A stretch of 64,000 nucleotides of DNA from Pseudomonas sp. F(2018) (GCF_005508865.1 NZ_SCOM01000003.1:186001-250000); one strand, 5' to 3'; positions 1-8,914 are shown, numbered from the stretch's first letter. A program made the numbers and translations. Notes: generated from the letters alone by a model not told the origin.

Positions 1-797
1 CGCTGCAGATCCTGGCTGTTGATACGCGGGATCAGGCTCGGCCGCACCAGTTCGACGAACAGGTCGCGGTGCAGGCGCGCCAGCTCGCCGTCCTCCAGCA
101 TGATCACGCTGGCCGAACGCACGGCGCCACTGACCAGGGCTTCCTCGCCGAAGAAGTCGCCACTCTCCAGCACCTGGGTCGGCTGTTCGCGGTAGGCCTG
201 CGGCAGGCTGATGCGCGCCCGCCCGTGCTTGATCACATAGAAGTGCTCGCCAGGCTCGCCATAGGTGACCACGCTGTCACCGGCCCGCGCCTGCAGGTAC
301 TCGAAGCGTGCCAGCAGGGCGTGCAGATGCGAGGGTGGCAGGCGACCGAACAGCGGCGTGCTGAGCAGGCGCGCCAGCCAGTCGTCCTCGTCGTGCTCCT
401 CGACCATGCCGTCGCCGCCGAGGCTGTTGACCTGATAGGCGGCATCCTGGCTCCAGCCGAGCAGGCGCTCCAGCAGCTGATGCTCGACGGCGAACAGACG
501 CACGTCGGTGATCGCCTTGATGCTGTTCGGATTGACCTGACCCGGATTGAGCGGCAGATGCGCCTGTGGCGAACCGCCCTCGATGGTCTGCCGACCGGGG
601 CCGGCGTCCACCGCTACCTTGCCTTCCAGCAAATAGTACTGGGCCAGGGCGCGCTCGCCCTTCTGCAGCAACTGGGTACCGGCCGGGCGCTGCAGGTACT
701 TGAGGCTGGCGTGCAGCTGCTGGCGGTAGGCCGGGGTGAGGAAGTCCATGGGACTGAAGCTGCTCAGCTGTTCGGGCGTGAGCGGAACGCTGCTCAT
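1..797 (-). CDS. Cyclic nucleotide-binding domain protein (C-terminus off the window)
   Basis: About 265 N-terminal residues are visible, starting at the ATG at 797 (MSSVPLTPEQLSSF); the rest lies beyond base 1. Two cNMP-binding-like modules are seen. The first is degenerate (about residues 25-110). The second (about 160-255) keeps the typical GDFFGEEAL and RSASV phosphate-binding-cassette residues. Known relatives often carry a further C-terminal domain such as rhodanese or a DNA-binding domain, which cannot be checked here. It is probably a cytoplasmic cAMP/cGMP-responsive signalling protein. The ligand and output are unknown. Confidence 0.8.
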   Translation of the reverse strand, partial: MSSVPLTPEQLSSFSPMDFLTPAYRQQLHASLKYLQRPAGTQLLQKGERALAQYYLLEGKVAVDAGPGRQTIEGGSPQAHLPLNPGQVNPNSIKAITDVRLFAVEHQLLERLLGWSQDAAYQVNSLGGDGMVEEHDEDDWLARLLSTPLFGRLPPSHLHALLARFEYLQARAGDSVVTYGEPGEHFYVIKHGRARISLPQAYREQPTQVLESGDFFGEEALVSGAVRSASVIMLEDGELARLHRDLFVELVRPSLIPRINSQDLQ

Positions 798-983
798 GAG
801 GGTTCTCCTGCAAGGAATGCCATCACTATGGCACCGGCCAGGTTGGCTCTCCAGTCCATTGGTCACGCACGGGAAAAGCGCTTTTCAATCAGCCGGTTGT
901 GCACAGAGGCCGGGGATGACTCTGTGGATAAGCCGGTAGCGAATGATGCCGGCCCGCGCCCTACGCGGCTTGCCCGAGAGCGG

Positions 984-1412
984 TTACTTTTTGCCCAAAC
1001 GCCAGTGGAAGTACAGGCTGGAAAGCCAGGACAGCAGACTGCTGACAATCATGAACAAGGCCAGATACGCCAGAGCGCCACCCTCTGGAGCCGCTTTCTT
1101 AACACCAAAGGAAACCAGCATGAGCAGGCCCCATAAATGCAAAGGCAGTCAGGAGTAGAACAGGCGGCGCGATCGAGTCGCCACCAGCAGGTAGCTTATC
1201 GACGGGGCCAGGACCACCGATGCCACCACCATGCCTAGAAACGATGCGTCGAGGCCTCCTCTAGCCGCGACAAAGAAGCCAATAATCGTGAAGCCGACGC
1301 CATAAATGAGACTGCACCACTTGTACATGCCGTAGCCGAATGGCCTGGGCGAGACTAGCGCTACATCGGCAAATCCGCTTGTCGGCGCAGCATAAGGATT
1401 GATCTCGTCCAT
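984..1412 (-). pseudogene. Small membrane protein gene interrupted by an in-frame TGA
   Basis: The frame opens at the ATG at 1412 (MDEINPYAAPTS, an NPYxxP start common in small membrane proteins). It runs 87 residues to a TGA at 1149-1151. In the same frame it continues for 54 residues (LPLHLWGLLMLVSFGVKKA onward, ending FHWRLGKK) to TAA at 984-986. The part after the TGA holds two more hydrophobic helices, so the intact product would be a four-helix protein of about 142 residues. The region is less GC-rich than its neighbours. It is either a nonsense-mutated pseudogene, a leaky UGA, or a shortened protein that still works. Function is unknown. Confidence 0.65.
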
Positions 1413-1428
1413 GAGTATTTCCTTCCAG

Positions 1429-1926
1429 TCAGTCCGCCAGCTCGCGCCAGGTCAGGTACAGGCGCAGATCGAACTCCAGCTGGTGATAGTCCGGCAGCAT
1501 GTACTGGCACAGCTTGTAGAAGGCCTTGTTGTGCTCGGCCTCCTTAAGGTGCGCCAGCTCGTGCACCACGATCATGTTGAGGAACTCCGGCGCCGCCTCG
1601 CGGAACAGCGCGGCCACGCGGATTTCCTTCTTCGCCTTGAGCTTGCCGCCCTGCACCCGCGAGATGGCCGTGTGCAGGCCGAGGGCGCGGTGGGTCAGGT
1701 CGAGGCGGTTGTCGTACAGCACCTTGTCGATGCTCGGCGCGTTGCGCAGGTATTCCTGCTTCAGCTCCAGGGTGTAGCCGTACAGCGCCTTGTCGCTCTG
1801 CACCTGATGACGATTGGGATAGCGCTTGGCCAGATAATCGCCCAGGCGATCCTCGGCGACCATCTGCATCACCTGCTGCTGCAGGTGCGGCGGATAGCCC
1901 TGGAGATATTTGAAGGGAGTGTTCAT
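1429..1926 (-). CDS. YgjP-type M48-like metallopeptidase domain protein
   Basis: The protein has about 165 residues starting at MNTPFKYLQGYPP; an upstream in-frame start at 1953 is less likely. The zinc motif HELAH in MIVVHELAHLKEAEHNKAF, followed by a downstream Glu/His region, marks the YgjP/WLM family of small cytoplasmic zinc metallopeptidase-like proteins. No signal peptide is seen. Substrate is unknown; some family members have been annotated as UTP pyrophosphatases, which is not supported by anything visible here. It lies between the broken membrane protein gene and the chemoreceptor, with no operon logic apparent. Confidence 0.85.
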   Translation of the reverse strand: MNTPFKYLQGYPPHLQQQVMQMVAEDRLGDYLAKRYPNRHQVQSDKALYGYTLELKQEYLRNAPSIDKVLYDNRLDLTHRALGLHTAISRVQGGKLKAKKEIRVAALFREAAPEFLNMIVVHELAHLKEAEHNKAFYKLCQYMLPDYHQLEFDLRLYLTWRELAD

Positions 1927-1980
1927 GACGCCAGTGTAACCGCCGGCAGGCACCCTCAGGCACCCGCCGGCGGCGAACGG

Positions 1981-3978
1981 TCAGCGCACCTTGAAGCGGT
2001 TGACCAGCTCGACCAGGCGGCGGTTGGAGGCCAGCAGCGCGTCGGTGCTGCGGTCCGCCTGCTGCCCGCCGGCGACCAGATCGTCGACCATGTGGCGGAT
2101 GGCGACCATGTTCTGGTTGATCTCCTCGGTCACCGCGCTCTGCTCCTCGGCGGCAGTGGCGATCTGCGCGCTGAGGTCGTGGATGCGGCTGACGGACGAG
2201 GCCATGTCGTCGAGGCCGACGTTGACCCGGGAGGTGCGGTCCGCCGTGGCCTGGCAGCTGGCCTTGGTCTGCTCCATGGCCTGTACCGCGGAGCTCACGC
2301 CCTGCTGCAGCTTGGCCAGCATCTCGTTGATCTCCGAAGTGCTCTGCTGGGTGCGGCCGGCCAGGGCACGCACCTCGTCGGCCACCACGGCGAAGCCACG
2401 GCCCTGCTCGCCGGCGCGCGCCGCCTCGATGGCCGCGTTGAGCGCCAGCAGGTTGGTCTGCCCGGCGATTTCGCCGATCACTCCGAGCACGTCGTTGATG
2501 CGCTGAGCATCCTGCTGCATGGCCAGCACCCGCGCGGTGGCGCTCTCCACCTCGCCGACCAGGGCCAGCACGCTGGCCGAGGCCTCGGCCACCACCTGCT
2601 TGGACTGCTCGGCGTTGTCGTTGGCGTTGCGCGTGAAGGCGGCCGTCTCGGTAGCGCTCTGCGCCACTGTGTCGGCGGTGGAGCTCATCTCGGTGATGGC
2701 GGTCACCGCCTGGTCGGTCTCATTGGCGTGACGGGTCAGCACCTCGTTGGTATGCCGCGACTGCTGCTGCAGCTGGGCCAGCTCCTCGGCGATCAGCGCC
2801 GAGGCCTGGGTGACGTCGGCGATCATGTTCTGCAGGTAGGCGATGAAGCGGTTGACCGAGTCGCCCACCGCGTCCATCTCGTCCTCGCCCTTCAGGGCGA
2901 TGCGCCGGGTCAGATCGGCGTCGCCGGCCGACAGCGAATCGATGTTGCCGCGCAGCACGTGCAGGCGCTGCATCAGCTGGCGGATGGCGAACAGCATGGT
3001 GGCCAGCAGCAGGATCACCAGCGGCACCTGGATGTAGGCCAGGGTGCTCAGCACCTCGGAGCTGTTCTCGGTCAGCAGATGGGTCGGCAGCGCCGCCGCC
3101 AGCAGCCAGGGCGTGCCCTCGATCGGCTGCAGGTAGAAGGTCCAGGCCTCGCCGTCGGCGCTGTCGAACTCGTGCTTGTACAGCGCCTCGCGCCCCATCT
3201 TGCCCAGGCCTTCCTGGATCTCGCCGACGAACACCGACTGGCGGGCCAGCTCGGAGACGTTCTTCAGCACGATCTCGCCGCCGATACGCGCCTGGTTGCT
3301 GAGGATCTTGCCGTCCGGCTCGACGATCATCACCTCGCCCTGGATCTCCTTCTCCTTCTCCGCCACCAGGTTGTTGAAGAAGCCCAGGGTGACGTCGATG
3401 GTCGATACGCCGAACAGGGAGCCGTCCTTCTGGATGGCCATGGCGCAGTTGGTGCGCGGCTGGGCGCTGGCGTCGTCCTTGTAGGCGGCGGCCCAGGCGC
3501 ACTTGCCGGCCGGTGCCTGCTGGCCGGCACGGTGCCAGGGCTGCTCGTAATAGGCCGGCGCGGCGTCGGAGTTCCAGTAGGTGTTCACCGTCATCTTGCC
3601 GCTGGCATCGCGGTGGAAGAAGGTGCTGTGCTTGTTCTGTTCGGAGCGCTTCTGCGGCAGCGGCCAGATGCCACCGCCGAAGACCTTGGGATCGCCATAC
3701 TGGTCGACCAGGCCGGGCACCACGACATCGATGGTGTCGCTCTCGAGCAGCGGAATGGTCTGGGTGATGCTGCGCGACTGCGCCTCGACCTTGGCCAGCT
3801 CGAAGAGGATGGTGTCGGCGATGGTGCCGACCCGCCCCAGTACAAGCTGCTCCTCGGAGGCCTTGAGCTTGGGCGTGACGAAGTGGCGGATACCCTCCTC
3901 GGTGAGCAGAAATACCACCGCGATGAAGGCAATGAAAATGAGGGTGTAACGGGCCTGGATTGTTTTTATTGAGCCCAT
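1981..3978 (-). CDS. Methyl-accepting chemotaxis protein with periplasmic Cache-like sensor
   Basis: This transmembrane chemoreceptor has about 665 residues; the start is placed at [12 protein letters not shown] because 14 upstream residues of a longer frame look non-coding. TM1 is near residues 9-31. A large periplasmic region to about 305 looks like a double Cache sensor, with [16 protein letters not shown] and a distal EPDGKIL segment. TM2 is near 310-333, then HAMP. The cytoplasmic signalling hairpin contains [19 protein letters not shown] and [18 protein letters not shown] (about 505-550). It would signal to CheA/CheW. The ligand cannot be told; amino or organic acids are typical for this sensor class. 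It stands alone with no che genes adjacent. Confidence 0.93.
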   Translation of the reverse strand: MGSIKTIQARYTLIFIAFIAVVFLLTEEGIRHFVTPKLKASEEQLVLGRVGTIADTILFELAKVEAQSRSITQTIPLLESDTIDVVVPGLVDQYGDPKVFGGGIWPLPQKRSEQNKHSTFFHRDASGKMTVNTYWNSDAAPAYYEQPWHRAGQQAPAGKCAWAAAYKDDASAQPRTNCAMAIQKDGSLFGVSTIDVTLGFFNNLVAEKEKEIQGEVMIVEPDGKILSNQARIGGEIVLKNVSELARQSVFVGEIQEGLGKMGREALYKHEFDSADGEAWTFYLQPIEGTPWLLAAALPTHLLTENSSEVLSTLAYIQVPLVILLLATMLFAIRQLMQRLHVLRGNIDSLSAGDADLTRRIALKGEDEMDAVGDSVNRFIAYLQNMIADVTQASALIAEELAQLQQQSRHTNEVLTRHANETDQAVTAITEMSSTADTVAQSATETAAFTRNANDNAEQSKQVVAEASASVLALVGEVESATARVLAMQQDAQRINDVLGVIGEIAGQTNLLALNAAIEAARAGEQGRGFAVVADEVRALAGRTQQSTSEINEMLAKLQQGVSSAVQAMEQTKASCQATADRTSRVNVGLDDMASSVSRIHDLSAQIATAAEEQSAVTEEINQNMVAIRHMVDDLVAGGQQADRSTDALLASNRRLVELVNRFKVR

Positions 3979-4152
3979 GGTTGCTCCTGCTCGCTGACTG
4001 CCGGTGCTCCCGCGCGGCACTTCGTCGCGGGAAAGGCCCGGGATGAGCCTGTTATCAGCATATCCCGGTTATCGGTAGCGCAGCGCAAGGCTTGATTGCC
4101 AACCCCCGGAAGCACCTGCGCAGCCGACGAACGTGATGTACGCCCGTACCAG

Positions 4153-4170
4153 TGCGCAACATGTTGCGCA
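4153..4170. promoter_or_regulatory. Perfect 18-bp palindrome upstream of the PAAR cassette
   Basis: TGCGCAAC-AT-GTTGCGCA is a perfect inverted repeat in the 304-base gap between the divergent chemoreceptor and PAAR genes. Its size fits an operator for a dimeric regulator. No regulator gene lies next to it and the cognate protein is unknown. The rest of this gap holds no gene that I can support. Confidence 0.4.
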
Positions 4171-4235
4171 GCCACCAACAAAGCAGTGAGCGAGCGCATA
4201 AAACCGGGCGCCGATGCTGGCACCCGGCGGCGCCC

Positions 4236-4251
4236 TGGGGCACTGTTTGCA
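4236..4251 (+). promoter_or_regulatory. Possible sigma-54 (-24/-12) promoter for the PAAR operon
   Basis: A GG (4237-4238) and a GC (4249-4250) are separated by exactly ten bases, within TGGGGCACTGTTTGCA. The TTTGCA half matches the -12 consensus well. The -24 half (TGGGGC versus TGGCAC) is imperfect. It lies 32 bases before the PAAR start codon. Some type VI effector operons in Pseudomonas are RpoN-dependent, so the site is plausible, but this is a pattern match only. Confidence 0.3.
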
Positions 4252-4282
4252 CTTTTCGCGCACGCCGATAAGGAGATTGGCC

Positions 4283-4876
4283 ATGGGCAAACCCGCCGCC
4301 CGCGTATCCGACACCGATGCCTGCCCGATTCCGGGCCACGGCCCCAACCCGGTCAGCGCCGGCTCCCCCAACGTCCTGATCAATAACCTGCCCAGCGCCC
4401 GAGTCGGCGATCCGACCGCCTGCGGCGACGCCATCGCGGTCGGCATTCCCACCATCCTGGTCAATGGCAAACCGATCGCCCATCTCGGCAGTTCCACCGC
4501 CCACGGCGGCGTGATCATCACCGGTTCGGGCAATGTGCTGCTCGGCAACTCCGGTGGTGGCGCGGCGATGAGCCCGGTGGGCCCGCTGCAGATCCTCGGC
4601 CAGGCCGTCACCAAAGCACTGGCGCCGGCAGCGGCGATGCAGAAACCCTACTCGGTGCAGTTCCGCGCCACCGACGAGACCAGCGGGGAGCCGGTGAGCG
4701 ACCTGCCCTATCGCCTGCAGATGGCCGACGGCACCACCCTGCGCGGCAGCACCGACGAGGACGGCTACACGATGCGGGTGAACACGGCACAGGCCGAGAA
4801 CGTGCAGCTGTTCTGGGAGCCGCACGTCGAAGACGACGACTGCGACGACCATTCCGACGTCTGCGGGTGCGACTGA
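4283..4876 (+). CDS. PAAR-domain protein (type VI secretion spike tip)
   Basis: The protein has 197 residues, with ATG at 4283 behind AAGGAG at 4270. Residues 1-100 are a PAAR domain with repeated GxP/VLINxxPxARxGD and GxPxILVNGKPIAHLGS units and conserved His/Cys positions. This zinc-stabilised cone caps VgrG on the type VI needle. Residues 120-185 resemble a small beta-rich extension (QFRATDETSGEPVSDLPY), as in effector-carrying spike proteins. The last residues are an unusual Asp/Cys/His cluster (DDDCDDHSDVCGCD). It overlaps the next gene by one base (TGATG), so the two are translationally coupled. No vgrG, hcp or tss gene is nearby, so this is an orphan cargo cassette. Confidence 0.9.
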   Translation: MGKPAARVSDTDACPIPGHGPNPVSAGSPNVLINNLPSARVGDPTACGDAIAVGIPTILVNGKPIAHLGSSTAHGGVIITGSGNVLLGNSGGGAAMSPVGPLQILGQAVTKALAPAAAMQKPYSVQFRATDETSGEPVSDLPYRLQMADGTTLRGSTDEDGYTMRVNTAQAENVQLFWEPHVEDDDCDDHSDVCGCD

Positions 4877-6207
4877 TGACCCAGCCCGCCAGCGCCTCCG
4901 CCCAGAGCACTCAGAACGCCACCGCCGTGCAGACGGTCCCGGTCACCACCAAGCGCAAGGTGACCTACCTGTTCAAGTTCACCTCCAGCAAGAGCCTCTC
5001 CCTGCCCTACGCCATGGCGGTGAACGGCACCGTCACCGATCCGGCCAGCGGCAAGCCCAAGCGCCTGACCAACAACACCGCCAAGACCTTCACGGTCGAC
5101 GCCAATGCCGCCGTCAGCCTGTACCTGAACAGCGACGCCCAGGCCTCCTTCCGCAAGGAGCCGGTGTACGCCATCACGCCCACCGTGCGTGACGTGCACA
5201 TCACCATCACCGAGAAGACCGGCAAGCACACCACGCAGGCCACCCCGGTATTCAAGGAAACCAAGAAGGGCAGCGACGGCAAGGAGGTGGACTACTACAC
5301 CGCCGACCTGACCGGCGACATCTGGATGAAGGTCTCGCACAAGTACACCGAGGCCGAGGCCAGAACGCGAATTCCCGCCGGCACCGACAGCGCCATCCAG
5401 GAGGCGGTGCTGAACATCTACCGCGGCCTGAGTGCCGCCCAGGTCACCGCCAATCTGGCCGCCACGCCGACCAAGGCGGCGCAGTCGATCACCATGACCT
5501 TCGACTCATCCAGCAATGCCAGCAGCAACATCAGCACCTTCTCGCTGCTCAGCGACGGTCTGCCGCGCACCCATCCCAAGGGCCTGGTCGCGCTGTTCCA
5601 GGCGGCGCAGCAGGCGGGAGTCAGCAAGCTGACCCTGAGTTCGGCCTGGCGCCCGATGCTTGGCTCCATCGCCCACCGCAGCGGCCTGGGGCTGGACATC
5701 AACTACCTGGAGGCTGGCGGCAAGAAGATTCGCGTCAACCGCGAGGAGCTGCGCAAGAGTGCGCCGGATCTCGACTGGGTCAGCGCCCAGGAGAAGACCC
5801 TGTTCACCACCTACGAGCAGGCGCAGAAGGCTGCCACTACCGCTGCCACCGAACAGAAGGCGGCCACGGCGGCGCTGAAAAAGGCGCAGAAGCAGCCGGA
5901 CCAGGTGGTCGACGCGCAGAAGGCCAAGGACGCGGCAGACAAGAAGAAGGCCGACGCCGACAAGGCCAGGGCCGATGCCGAGAAGGCCTGGAACGACGAG
6001 CGCGACCGCAACGAGCCGGCCGGCATGCGCTCCTTCCGCGAGGCCCTGCAAGGCAACAGCCTGGTTGCCCAGCTGTTCGACCCCTGGTACATGGACAGCG
6101 ACACCCGCGACAGGGTCGCCGCCACTGCCAACAAGCAGGCCAATGACAACGAAAAACTGCACGCCCACCACCTGCACCTGACTGTCAGCGAGCCCGAACT
6201 GCTATGA
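4876..6207 (+). CDS. Predicted T6SS effector, M15-like zinc peptidase with internal coiled coil
   Basis: The protein has 443 residues; ATG at 4876 overlaps the PAAR stop codon, and no signal peptide is present. LSSAWRP followed by HRSGLGLDI (H267, D274) matches the SxHxxGxAxD zinc motif of M15 DD-/LD-peptidases. A C-terminal HAHHLHLTV (H432/H434) would supply the remaining ligand. Between these halves lies an Ala/Lys-rich coiled coil (about residues 310-385). The N-terminal ~240 residues are beta-rich and unrecognised, probably for loading or binding. Genetic coupling to PAAR and to an exported partner suggests a secreted peptidoglycan-cutting effector. This is inference from motif and context. 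Confidence 0.75.
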   Translation: MTQPASASAQSTQNATAVQTVPVTTKRKVTYLFKFTSSKSLSLPYAMAVNGTVTDPASGKPKRLTNNTAKTFTVDANAAVSLYLNSDAQASFRKEPVYAITPTVRDVHITITEKTGKHTTQATPVFKETKKGSDGKEVDYYTADLTGDIWMKVSHKYTEAEARTRIPAGTDSAIQEAVLNIYRGLSAAQVTANLAATPTKAAQSITMTFDSSSNASSNISTFSLLSDGLPRTHPKGLVALFQAAQQAGVSKLTLSSAWRPMLGSIAHRSGLGLDINYLEAGGKKIRVNREELRKSAPDLDWVSAQEKTLFTTYEQAQKAATTAATEQKAATAALKKAQKQPDQVVDAQKAKDAADKKKADADKARADAEKAWNDERDRNEPAGMRSFREALQGNSLVAQLFDPWYMDSDTRDRVAATANKQANDNEKLHAHHLHLTVSEPELL

Positions 6208-6803
6208 AACGCCTCTTGCCTGCCCTGCTCCTGCTGCCGCTGTACGCCGCCGCGACCGAGAAGCTTCCTTCCGGCGAGCCGGTGCCCGCCATGGCGCTGG
6301 TGCAGCGCGATGGCGCCTGGCAGTTGCTACCGACACAGCTGCAGTCCTACGTCGATGAACTCGGCGCGCTGGCGGAGATTCGCAGCTCGGTGGCGGATGC
6401 CCAGCTCAACCTGGCCGATACGCGGCTGCGCGCCGGTGCCATTCCCAGCGTCCTGCCGCTCGGCACAGAGACCACCTGCTACAACGACCCGTACGAGCCC
6501 AAAGTATTCCAGCAGACCCTGCTGCAGGCGGGCGACTACCGCCTGGACTGCCATGGCGACCAGGAAGGTCGCTACAACCTGCTGCTGAGCAGCGCCGGGC
6601 GCAGCCAGGTGTTGCCCGGAAACGACCCCGCCAACGGATCCTGGCAGCTGCTCTGGGCTGGCGACCTGGATCGCGACGGCACGCCGGACCTGATCGGTCA
6701 GTTCAGCGTCGAGGGCGGCTACTGCATGCAGGTGATGCTCAGCGCCGACGCCGGCCCTGAGCAACTGCTGGCGCCCGGCGAGCTGGACTGCCTGAGCGAC
6801 TAG
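6204..6803 (+). CDS. Exported protein, candidate immunity partner of the M15-like effector
   Basis: The product has 199 residues; its ATG overlaps the effector stop (ATGA at 6204-6207), so it is translationally coupled. A Sec signal peptide (MKRLLPALLLLPLYAAA) directs it to the periplasm, where a cell-wall-degrading toxin would act. The mature protein contains GDLDRDGTPDLIG, an FG-GAP/EF-hand-like calcium-type loop often found in proteins of unknown function next to T6SS effectors, plus four cysteines. No family is firmly recognised. The immunity role rests on position, coupling and predicted location. Confidence 0.7.
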   Translation: MKRLLPALLLLPLYAAATEKLPSGEPVPAMALVQRDGAWQLLPTQLQSYVDELGALAEIRSSVADAQLNLADTRLRAGAIPSVLPLGTETTCYNDPYEPKVFQQTLLQAGDYRLDCHGDQEGRYNLLLSSAGRSQVLPGNDPANGSWQLLWAGDLDRDGTPDLIGQFSVEGGYCMQVMLSADAGPEQLLAPGELDCLSD

Positions 6804-7273
6804 GGCGCCAACGGCACATTCGCCACTTCGCCACAGGCGCGTACGGCGCTCTCCAGCAGCAGCGAGCAGGGCCGATCGGCCAGGTAGCTGCGATACACCC
6901 GCAACAGCTGCTCGGCGTCGTAGCGGCAGCTCGAGCTCCTGCACTCGGCGGCGAACTCGAAGCGGCTGTCGGCAGGCTCCGCCAGGCGAATGGCAAGCGC
7001 CGGCCAATCGCTGGAGGGCGCATCATCCGGGGTGAACAACAGGCGCCCCTGGCGCTGCACCAGGGCACCACCGGCGGCGGCGTAGTCGAAGACGAATAGC
7101 AGGGTACGCGACACCTTGGTAGTGCACTCGGCGCGCTCGATGCAGCGCTGCGGGTCGACCAGCACCGACACCGACGCAGCAGGCTCGACAGGGCTTTCGA
7201 CCCGCCCCTGCTGGGCGCAGCCGGCAAGCACCAGCAGCGCGCCATACCAGGCGCCACGAACGATGGACCGCAT
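6800..7273 (-). CDS. Putative lipoprotein of unknown function
   Basis: The product has 157 residues. A lipoprotein signal ends in the lipobox LAGC (Cys19). The mature part has about seven cysteines (C-IERAEC, C-RSSSC, C-SLLLE, AC-GE), suggesting disulfides in the periplasm. The gene is convergent with the immunity candidate and their stop codons overlap by four bases. It could be a second, unlinked member of the effector cassette or an independent housekeeping lipoprotein. I do not recognise the family. Confidence 0.7.
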   Translation of the reverse strand: MRSIVRGAWYGALLVLAGCAQQGRVESPVEPAASVSVLVDPQRCIERAECTTKVSRTLLFVFDYAAAGGALVQRQGRLLFTPDDAPSSDWPALAIRLAEPADSRFEFAAECRSSSCRYDAEQLLRVYRSYLADRPCSLLLESAVRACGEVANVPLAP

Positions 7274-7292
7274 CTCTTCCTCCCCAGATAAA

Positions 7293-7319
7293 CGAAAGCC
7301 CCGCAGAGCGGGGCTTTCG
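7293..7319 (-). terminator. Rho-independent terminator after fba
   Basis: A perfect 12-bp stem CGAAAGCCCCGC / GCGGGGCTTTCG with a three-base loop lies just beyond the fba stop codon. The T-run is weak (CTTTCGTTTA on the minus strand). It also lies just upstream of the start of the 6800-7273 lipoprotein gene. Confidence 0.75.
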
Positions 7320-7333
7320 GCGCAGCGTGTCGC

Positions 7334-8398
7334 TTAATTGACCTTGGCGGTCAGCTCGCCGCTGGCGTAACGCTGGAACATGCCTTCCAGGGAGATCGGT
7401 TTGATCTTGGAGGCGTTGCCGGCAGTGCCGAAGGCTTCGTAGCGGGCGATGCAGATGTCACGCATGGCGACGATGGTCTTGGCGAAGAACTTGCGCGGGT
7501 CGAACTCGCTCGGGTGCTCGGCCATCATGCGGCGGATGGCACCGGTGGAGGCCAGGCGCAGGTCGGTGTCGATGTTGACCTTGCGCACGCCGTGCTTGAT
7601 GCCTTCGACGATCTCTTCGACCGGCACACCGTAGGTTTCCTTGATGTCGCCGCCGAACTCGTTGATCACCTTCAGCCACTCTTGCGGCACCGAGGAGGAG
7701 CCGTGCATCACCAGGTGGGTGTTGGGGATGCGCTTGTGGATTTCCTTGATGCGCTCGATGGACAGCACGTCGCCGGTTGGCGGCTTGGTGAACTTGTAGG
7801 CCCCGTGGCTGGTGCCGATGGCGATGGCCAGGGCATCGACCTGGGTGCGCTTGACGAAGTCAGCGGCTTCTTCCGGGTCGGTCAGCAGTTGGCTGTGGTC
7901 CAGCACGCCTTCGGCGCCGACGCCGTCTTCTTCACCGGCCATGCCGGTTTCCAGGCTACCCAGGCATCCCAGCTCGCCTTCCACGGACACGCCGCAGGCG
8001 TGGGCGAAGGCGACGGTCTGCTGGGTGACGCGGACGTTGTAGTCGTAGTCGGCCGGGGTCTTGCCGTCTTCCTTCAGCGAGCCGTCCATCATTACCGAGC
8101 TGAAGCCCAGCTGGATCGAGCGCTGGCACACGTCCGGACTGGTGCCGTGGTCCTGGTGCATGCACACCGGGATGTGCGGGAATTCTTCGATGGCGGCCAG
8201 GATCAGGTGGCGCAGGAAGGGTGCACCGGCGTATTTGCGGGCACCGGCGGAGGCCTGGACGATCACCGGGGAGTCGGTCTTGTCGGCCGCTTCCATGATC
8301 GCGCGCATCTGCTCGAGGTTGTTGACGTTGAAGGCCGGCACGCCGTAGCCGAATTCGGCGGCGTGGTCGAGCATCTGGCGCATGCTGATAAGTGCCAT
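7334..8398 (-). CDS. fba: Fructose-1,6-bisphosphate aldolase, class II
   Basis: The enzyme has 354 residues beginning [20 protein letters not shown]. This zinc aldolase interconverts fructose-1,6-bisphosphate with DHAP and glyceraldehyde-3-phosphate in the cytoplasm. Visible hallmarks are [12 protein letters not shown] (catalytic and zinc residues), [38 protein letters not shown] and VMHGSSSVP. Length is usual for the family. It is the distal gene of the tkt-epd-pgk-fba block. An upstream extension of the frame to 8578 is rejected because it has no aldolase similarity. In Pseudomonas the enzyme serves mainly gluconeogenesis and the Entner-Doudoroff cycle; the locus is often called fda. Confidence 0.97.
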   Translation of the reverse strand: MALISMRQMLDHAAEFGYGVPAFNVNNLEQMRAIMEAADKTDSPVIVQASAGARKYAGAPFLRHLILAAIEEFPHIPVCMHQDHGTSPDVCQRSIQLGFSSVMMDGSLKEDGKTPADYDYNVRVTQQTVAFAHACGVSVEGELGCLGSLETGMAGEEDGVGAEGVLDHSQLLTDPEEAADFVKRTQVDALAIAIGTSHGAYKFTKPPTGDVLSIERIKEIHKRIPNTHLVMHGSSSVPQEWLKVINEFGGDIKETYGVPVEEIVEGIKHGVRKVNIDTDLRLASTGAIRRMMAEHPSEFDPRKFFAKTIVAMRDICIARYEAFGTAGNASKIKPISLEGMFQRYASGELTAKVN

Positions 8399-8589
8399 CT
8401 GTGAAGCTCCCAAATGAGGGTCGTTAAGTGTGCAAGCCTGCCGCAGGGGCGGGCGTTGTTCAAGTTTCAGGGGATCGGGGGTCAGCCCTCTCCGCCCCAC
8501 GCGCCAGGGGCACACGGGATTCGAATCCGGCGTCGCTCGGGCGCCGCCGCACTGCTCGCCCGGACAGGTCCGAGCCACTGCTAACGCAA

Positions 8590-8901
8590 TTACTGTGCCT
8601 TGCAGCCGCGACCGATCAGGTCGTTGTCCGCCACCCGGTACACCAGGCCTTCCTCACCCTTGCTGTGGAAGGCCAGAACGCCGTCGCTATAGAGCGCGCC
8701 GGAACCCGAGGGTTCGCGCTGCAGGCGATGAACGATGTCACCGCCACCCAGACGCAGGTCGACCGCCTCTTCTCCGACCGGCCGCCACAGCACTTCGGCC
8801 TGGCTGTCGCAGACCCAGCGGGTCCAGCTATCACCGGGCGTCGGCTGGCCGGCACAGCCGGCCAGCCACACGACGGACAGCGCCATGATCACCGCCTTCA
8901 T
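8590..8901 (-). CDS. MliC-like lipoprotein (lysozyme-inhibitor family)
   Basis: The protein has 103 residues. The signal peptide ends in the lipobox LAGC (Cys16). The mature domain [19 protein letters not shown], later [19 protein letters not shown] and a C-terminal Cys resemble the MliC/PliC fold, which inhibits C-type lysozyme in the periplasm. The key family motif is only partly visible, so the inhibitor function is likely but not certain. It lies between pgk and fba with a second small lipoprotein. Confidence 0.75.
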   Translation of the reverse strand: MKAVIMALSVVWLAGCAGQPTPGDSWTRWVCDSQAEVLWRPVGEEAVDLRLGGGDIVHRLQREPSGSGALYSDGVLAFHSKGEEGLVYRVADNDLIGRGCKAQ

Positions 8902-8914
8902 CGCTCACTCCATG

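Noticed and set aside
1399..3972. An 857-codon open frame opposite the chemoreceptor gene
   Set aside because: Same antisense effect of high GC3 codon bias; no recognisable domain and no ribosome site.
8505..8545. GGATTCGAATCC near 8517-8530, resembling a tRNA T-arm
   Set aside because: No acceptor, D- or anticodon arm could be assembled on either strand; it is probably a chance palindrome.
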